From: Caprimulgus europaeus
Taxonomy: Eukaryota; Chordata; Aves; Caprimulgiformes; Caprimulgidae
Assembly (NCBI GenBank): GCA_907165065.1
Contig: OU015528.1
Span: forward strand, 41,965,515 to 42,029,514
DNA: 64,000 bases
Direction: 5' to 3'
Part shown: in pieces, positions 61,627 through 64,000 of the stretch
Layout: every line of letters begins with the position of its first letter
Numbering within the stretch: the first letter of the stretch is position 1
Program-made: the position numbers and the translations under genes
The notes under the pieces: generated by a model
What the model saw: the letters and a program-made list of their open reading frames with translations, nothing else
Told to the model about the DNA's origin: nothing
Database searches by the model: none

Positions 61627-62206
61627 TGTGGTGGGTTTACCTTGCCTGAATGCCAGGTGCCCACCAAGCCACTCTATCACCCCCCTCCTCAGCAGGATGG
61701 AACAAAAAAACCTCCAAACTCATGGGTAGATAAAAAAGGCAGTTTAATAGAAACAAAACAAAGCTGCACACACAGAAGCAAAAGAACAAAATATTTATTC
61801 TCTACATCCCATCTGCAGGTGATGTTTGGACACTTCCTGGGAAGCAGGGCTTCATACGCGTTGCAGTTCCCAGAGGACAAACGGAAATAACGAATGCCCC
61901 CCCTTTCCCCTCCGTTCACCTTGCTTTTATTTCTGAGCAGACATCATATGGTGTGGAATGTCCTTTTAGTCATTTTGGGGTCAGCTATCTTGGCTATGTC
62001 CCCTTCCGAGAAAGGGAGAGACTTTCTCCAGCATTTACTGGGGAGAAATATTGGAGAGACAGCAGCCTTGATGCTGTGCTAGCACTGCTCAGCAGTAACC
62101 AAAACATTGATGAGATATCAACAACTTTCTAGCTACTAACATAAAACACAGCACTCTGAGGGCTGCTATGTGGAAAATTAACTCCATCTCAGCCAGACCA
62201 AATACA
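61627..62206 (-). mobile_element. Solo LTR (family D, related to family B), minus strand
   Basis: 580 bp. On the minus strand it starts TGTATTTGGTCTGGCTGAGA and ends GGTAAACCCACCACA, with 5-bp duplications GGAGG on both sides. Minus-strand landmarks are GAGTTAATTTTCC near the start, a TATA-like GAAATAAAAGCAAGG near the middle, AATAAATATTTTG in the 3' third, and GGTGGGCACCTGGCATTC near the end, all of which resemble known avian ERV LTRs. No internal genes are adjacent. The plus frame 61531-61890 and the minus frame 61689-61919 fall over it and are not genes. Confidence 0.92.
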
Positions 62207-62211
62207 GGAGG
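62207..62211. repeat. Target-site duplication GGAGG, right copy
   Basis: Second GGAGG directly after the outer CA of the LTR. Confidence 0.8.
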
Positions 62212-64000
62212 GTAGGTAGGGAGGAGGAAGGTGTAGAAGAGGTACTTTTGGCCATGTGCGGAGAGGTAAAGACCAGAGTTCTGTTCAACCTCCAAACTTG
62301 GCAACTGAAGTCTCTACCTCTACCCTCTACCTCTCTGTCTCTTTCTCTGTCTATCTATCTCTCTCTGCAGTGGGTGATGTCTAACAGAGTGCCCAAGCTA
62401 AGATAGTCTGCTGCAAATAAGTCCCTGATAGTTCATATTAGTGTAGACAAAGTGCCACGTGAGTGGCTGCTTAATTAGCCAGGCAAAAGAAACAGATTCA
62501 CAGCCACATGTCTGGAAAAGCAATGCTTCCTTACTTTGATAAAATACTACAGCAATGTAAACAAAAGGGAGAGAAAATTAATGTGCCTCAAGAACAATAT
62601 TGTCACAACAAATACCAATAAGCAGATTTGGAAAGACGAATAAAGCTAAAGATGGGTCAAGTTTTCTGATAACCTTCAACCAGAGATGCTTCCCTGCTCC
62701 AGAGGTTCTACACTTTTCAAGGTGAAGCTTTCTATAGTTATGTGTGGGATATATGAAGCCTGTGACAATGGCAAAGCAGACAAGACACTGGACTAGAAGA
62801 CTCTGCAAGTCCTATACAGAACTCTTTAGCAAAGGACTTCCATATTGAATATAAAGGGGATCTTGCTAGCATTAGTTTTCATTAGACTGTGTAACTGTAT
62901 AACTGTACCAAATTTAAGATGGGGAAAAGCTTTTGCATATAACATTAAAAATACAATTGGATAAAGCATCTTTAGGAGTTATCCATTGGAAACTGTTTTC
63001 CAGGATGGATTTCTGATCAGAAGAAATTTCTTAAGCTGGGAAAAAATGTTCCTTTTGAATTTCATATCAGTTTCTATTTTTAATATGTACTTTTTTCTGC
63101 CTTGTCTGTCCTTTGTGTCTTGATTACAAGTTACAATTCACTGGACCTTGCCAAAATTAACTGCTAATAGGTTTATCTCTCCCTTTTTTATCATCATTCC
63201 TTTCAGTTCAAAGATTAAACTTACTGAAAACTTATTGAGGCATGAGTTGTTGGAAGAGAAGAATTAGATTTTCTGTGGAGCAAAGACCTTAAAATTTGAC
63301 ACAAATAAGAGTCAGTATGATTATAAAAATGTAAACTGTATATAATTTGATTCTAATTGTTCCTGATTGAAAATGAATATAAAAAGATTAACTTTAATAT
63401 AACATTTTTGTGACAATTACACAAATTATGCCTAAGTAGGACTGTGAGATTCTGTTATGAAAAATGAGGGGTTACATCCGAGAAGAATGATACAGTTTAG
63501 GTGTTGCCTATCAAAAAGAAAATAATAATATTTTAAATAGGATTTATGAAAATCAGATTATAAAGTATTCGATTTAGGCAGCTTTTCAGAGGTACAAAAA
63601 ATAATGACCCTCTTTATATCAAAGTAGTTAGCTTTTGCTCTTACACAGAGCCCATTTACCAACTCTTGTGGGAAATATTCCATTTTGCTGCCCAACAAAA
63701 CTAATTATAGATAAAGGAATAGATTAGTGGATCATTCTAATGTTTAGTAGCTTGCTTGAGCTTTGGTAGAGATACAAACCATTTATCAATAGGGAAAAGA
63801 ATACTTCATCATAGCATAAAAAAACCTTTTATAAATATCGGAAATAATGAAACAATGGTAGCAATGTAAAGGTGTTTGAGATCCTGATAAAATGTAGGTA
63901 TAATTTCAAATCGATAGCTAAGAATTGAAGATGGTAATCTTTTGTAATCAACGATTAGATATAATTAAGTGTCCAGGACCCTTTATATAAAAAGAATCAG
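62212..64000. other. Unassigned DNA to the end of the window
   Basis: A CT-rich simple repeat at 62311-62380 is followed by AT-rich sequence with no recognised gene or repeat. Confidence 0.6.
62311..62380. repeat. CT-rich simple repeat (CTCTACC, TCTA and TCTC units)
   Basis: About 70 bp, nearly all pyrimidine on the plus strand, ending CTCTCTCTGCAG. The end resembles a 3' splice site, but the following sequence meets an in-frame stop quickly in the frame that was checked and no exon is supported. Confidence 0.8.

Noticed and set aside
62340..62400. Strong 3' splice-site-like pyrimidine tract ending GCAG
   Set aside because: The tract is a CT simple repeat, and the sequence after it meets a TAG within a dozen codons in the frame checked. 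No exon is supported.
1..64000. CRISPR arrays, operons, ribosome binding sites, prophage
   Set aside because: The CR1 and LTR content show a vertebrate, bird-type genome; no regular repeat-spacer arrays or closely packed genes exist.
1..64000. Intact tRNA, rRNA or other structured RNA genes
   Set aside because: No complete cloverleaf, rRNA or snRNA sequence was recognised; microRNA hairpins cannot be judged by eye.

Overview
The window looks like non-coding DNA from a bird nuclear genome. It is AT-rich, has no convincing host exon on either strand, and carries several CR1 non-LTR retrotransposon fragments. Four of these CR1 pieces share one 3' end type, ending in the ATTCTATGATTCTATG-like tail; the fifth, at 18.6-19.7 kb, belongs to a different CR1 lineage. 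Solitary endogenous-retrovirus LTRs of avian type are scattered between them. The bird group cannot be fixed from the sequence alone. The window could be a gene desert or the interior of a very large intron.

Layout. 0-2.2 kb: unique DNA, then a 982-bp solo LTR (1180-2161) with 5-bp target duplications CCTTC. 2.2-16.6 kb: AT-rich unique DNA with short simple repeats. 16.57-16.94 kb: CR1 fragment, minus strand. 18.61-19.7 kb: the longest CR1, minus strand, with a 220-codon open piece of reverse transcriptase. 19.7-29.5 kb: unique DNA with a three-arm hairpin at 25.4 kb. 29.48-29.80 kb: 3' part of an LTR, plus strand. 32.92-32.98 kb: a 21-bp minisatellite. 37.51-38.00 kb: CR1, minus. 38.60-39.22 kb: a near-complete LTR of the same family as the 29.5-kb piece, minus. 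40.37-41.00 kb: TA microsatellite joined to a CR1, plus. 43.53-44.26 kb: CR1, plus. 53.67-54.37 kb: probable further LTR. 55.76-56.74 kb: second copy of the first LTR family, with its own duplications AAGCC. 61.63-62.21 kb: another LTR, minus, with duplications GGAGG. The rest is unique AT-rich sequence.

Main observation. The two LTRs of the first family are collinear for about 700 bp and again at their last ~40 bp, but a block of about 225 bp between these parts is in opposite orientation in the two copies. Both copies keep intact ends and exact target duplications. This was read directly from the sequence. Which orientation is ancestral, and how the block flipped, is inference.

No genes work together here. 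The content is relics of retroelements inserted into otherwise unassigned DNA.
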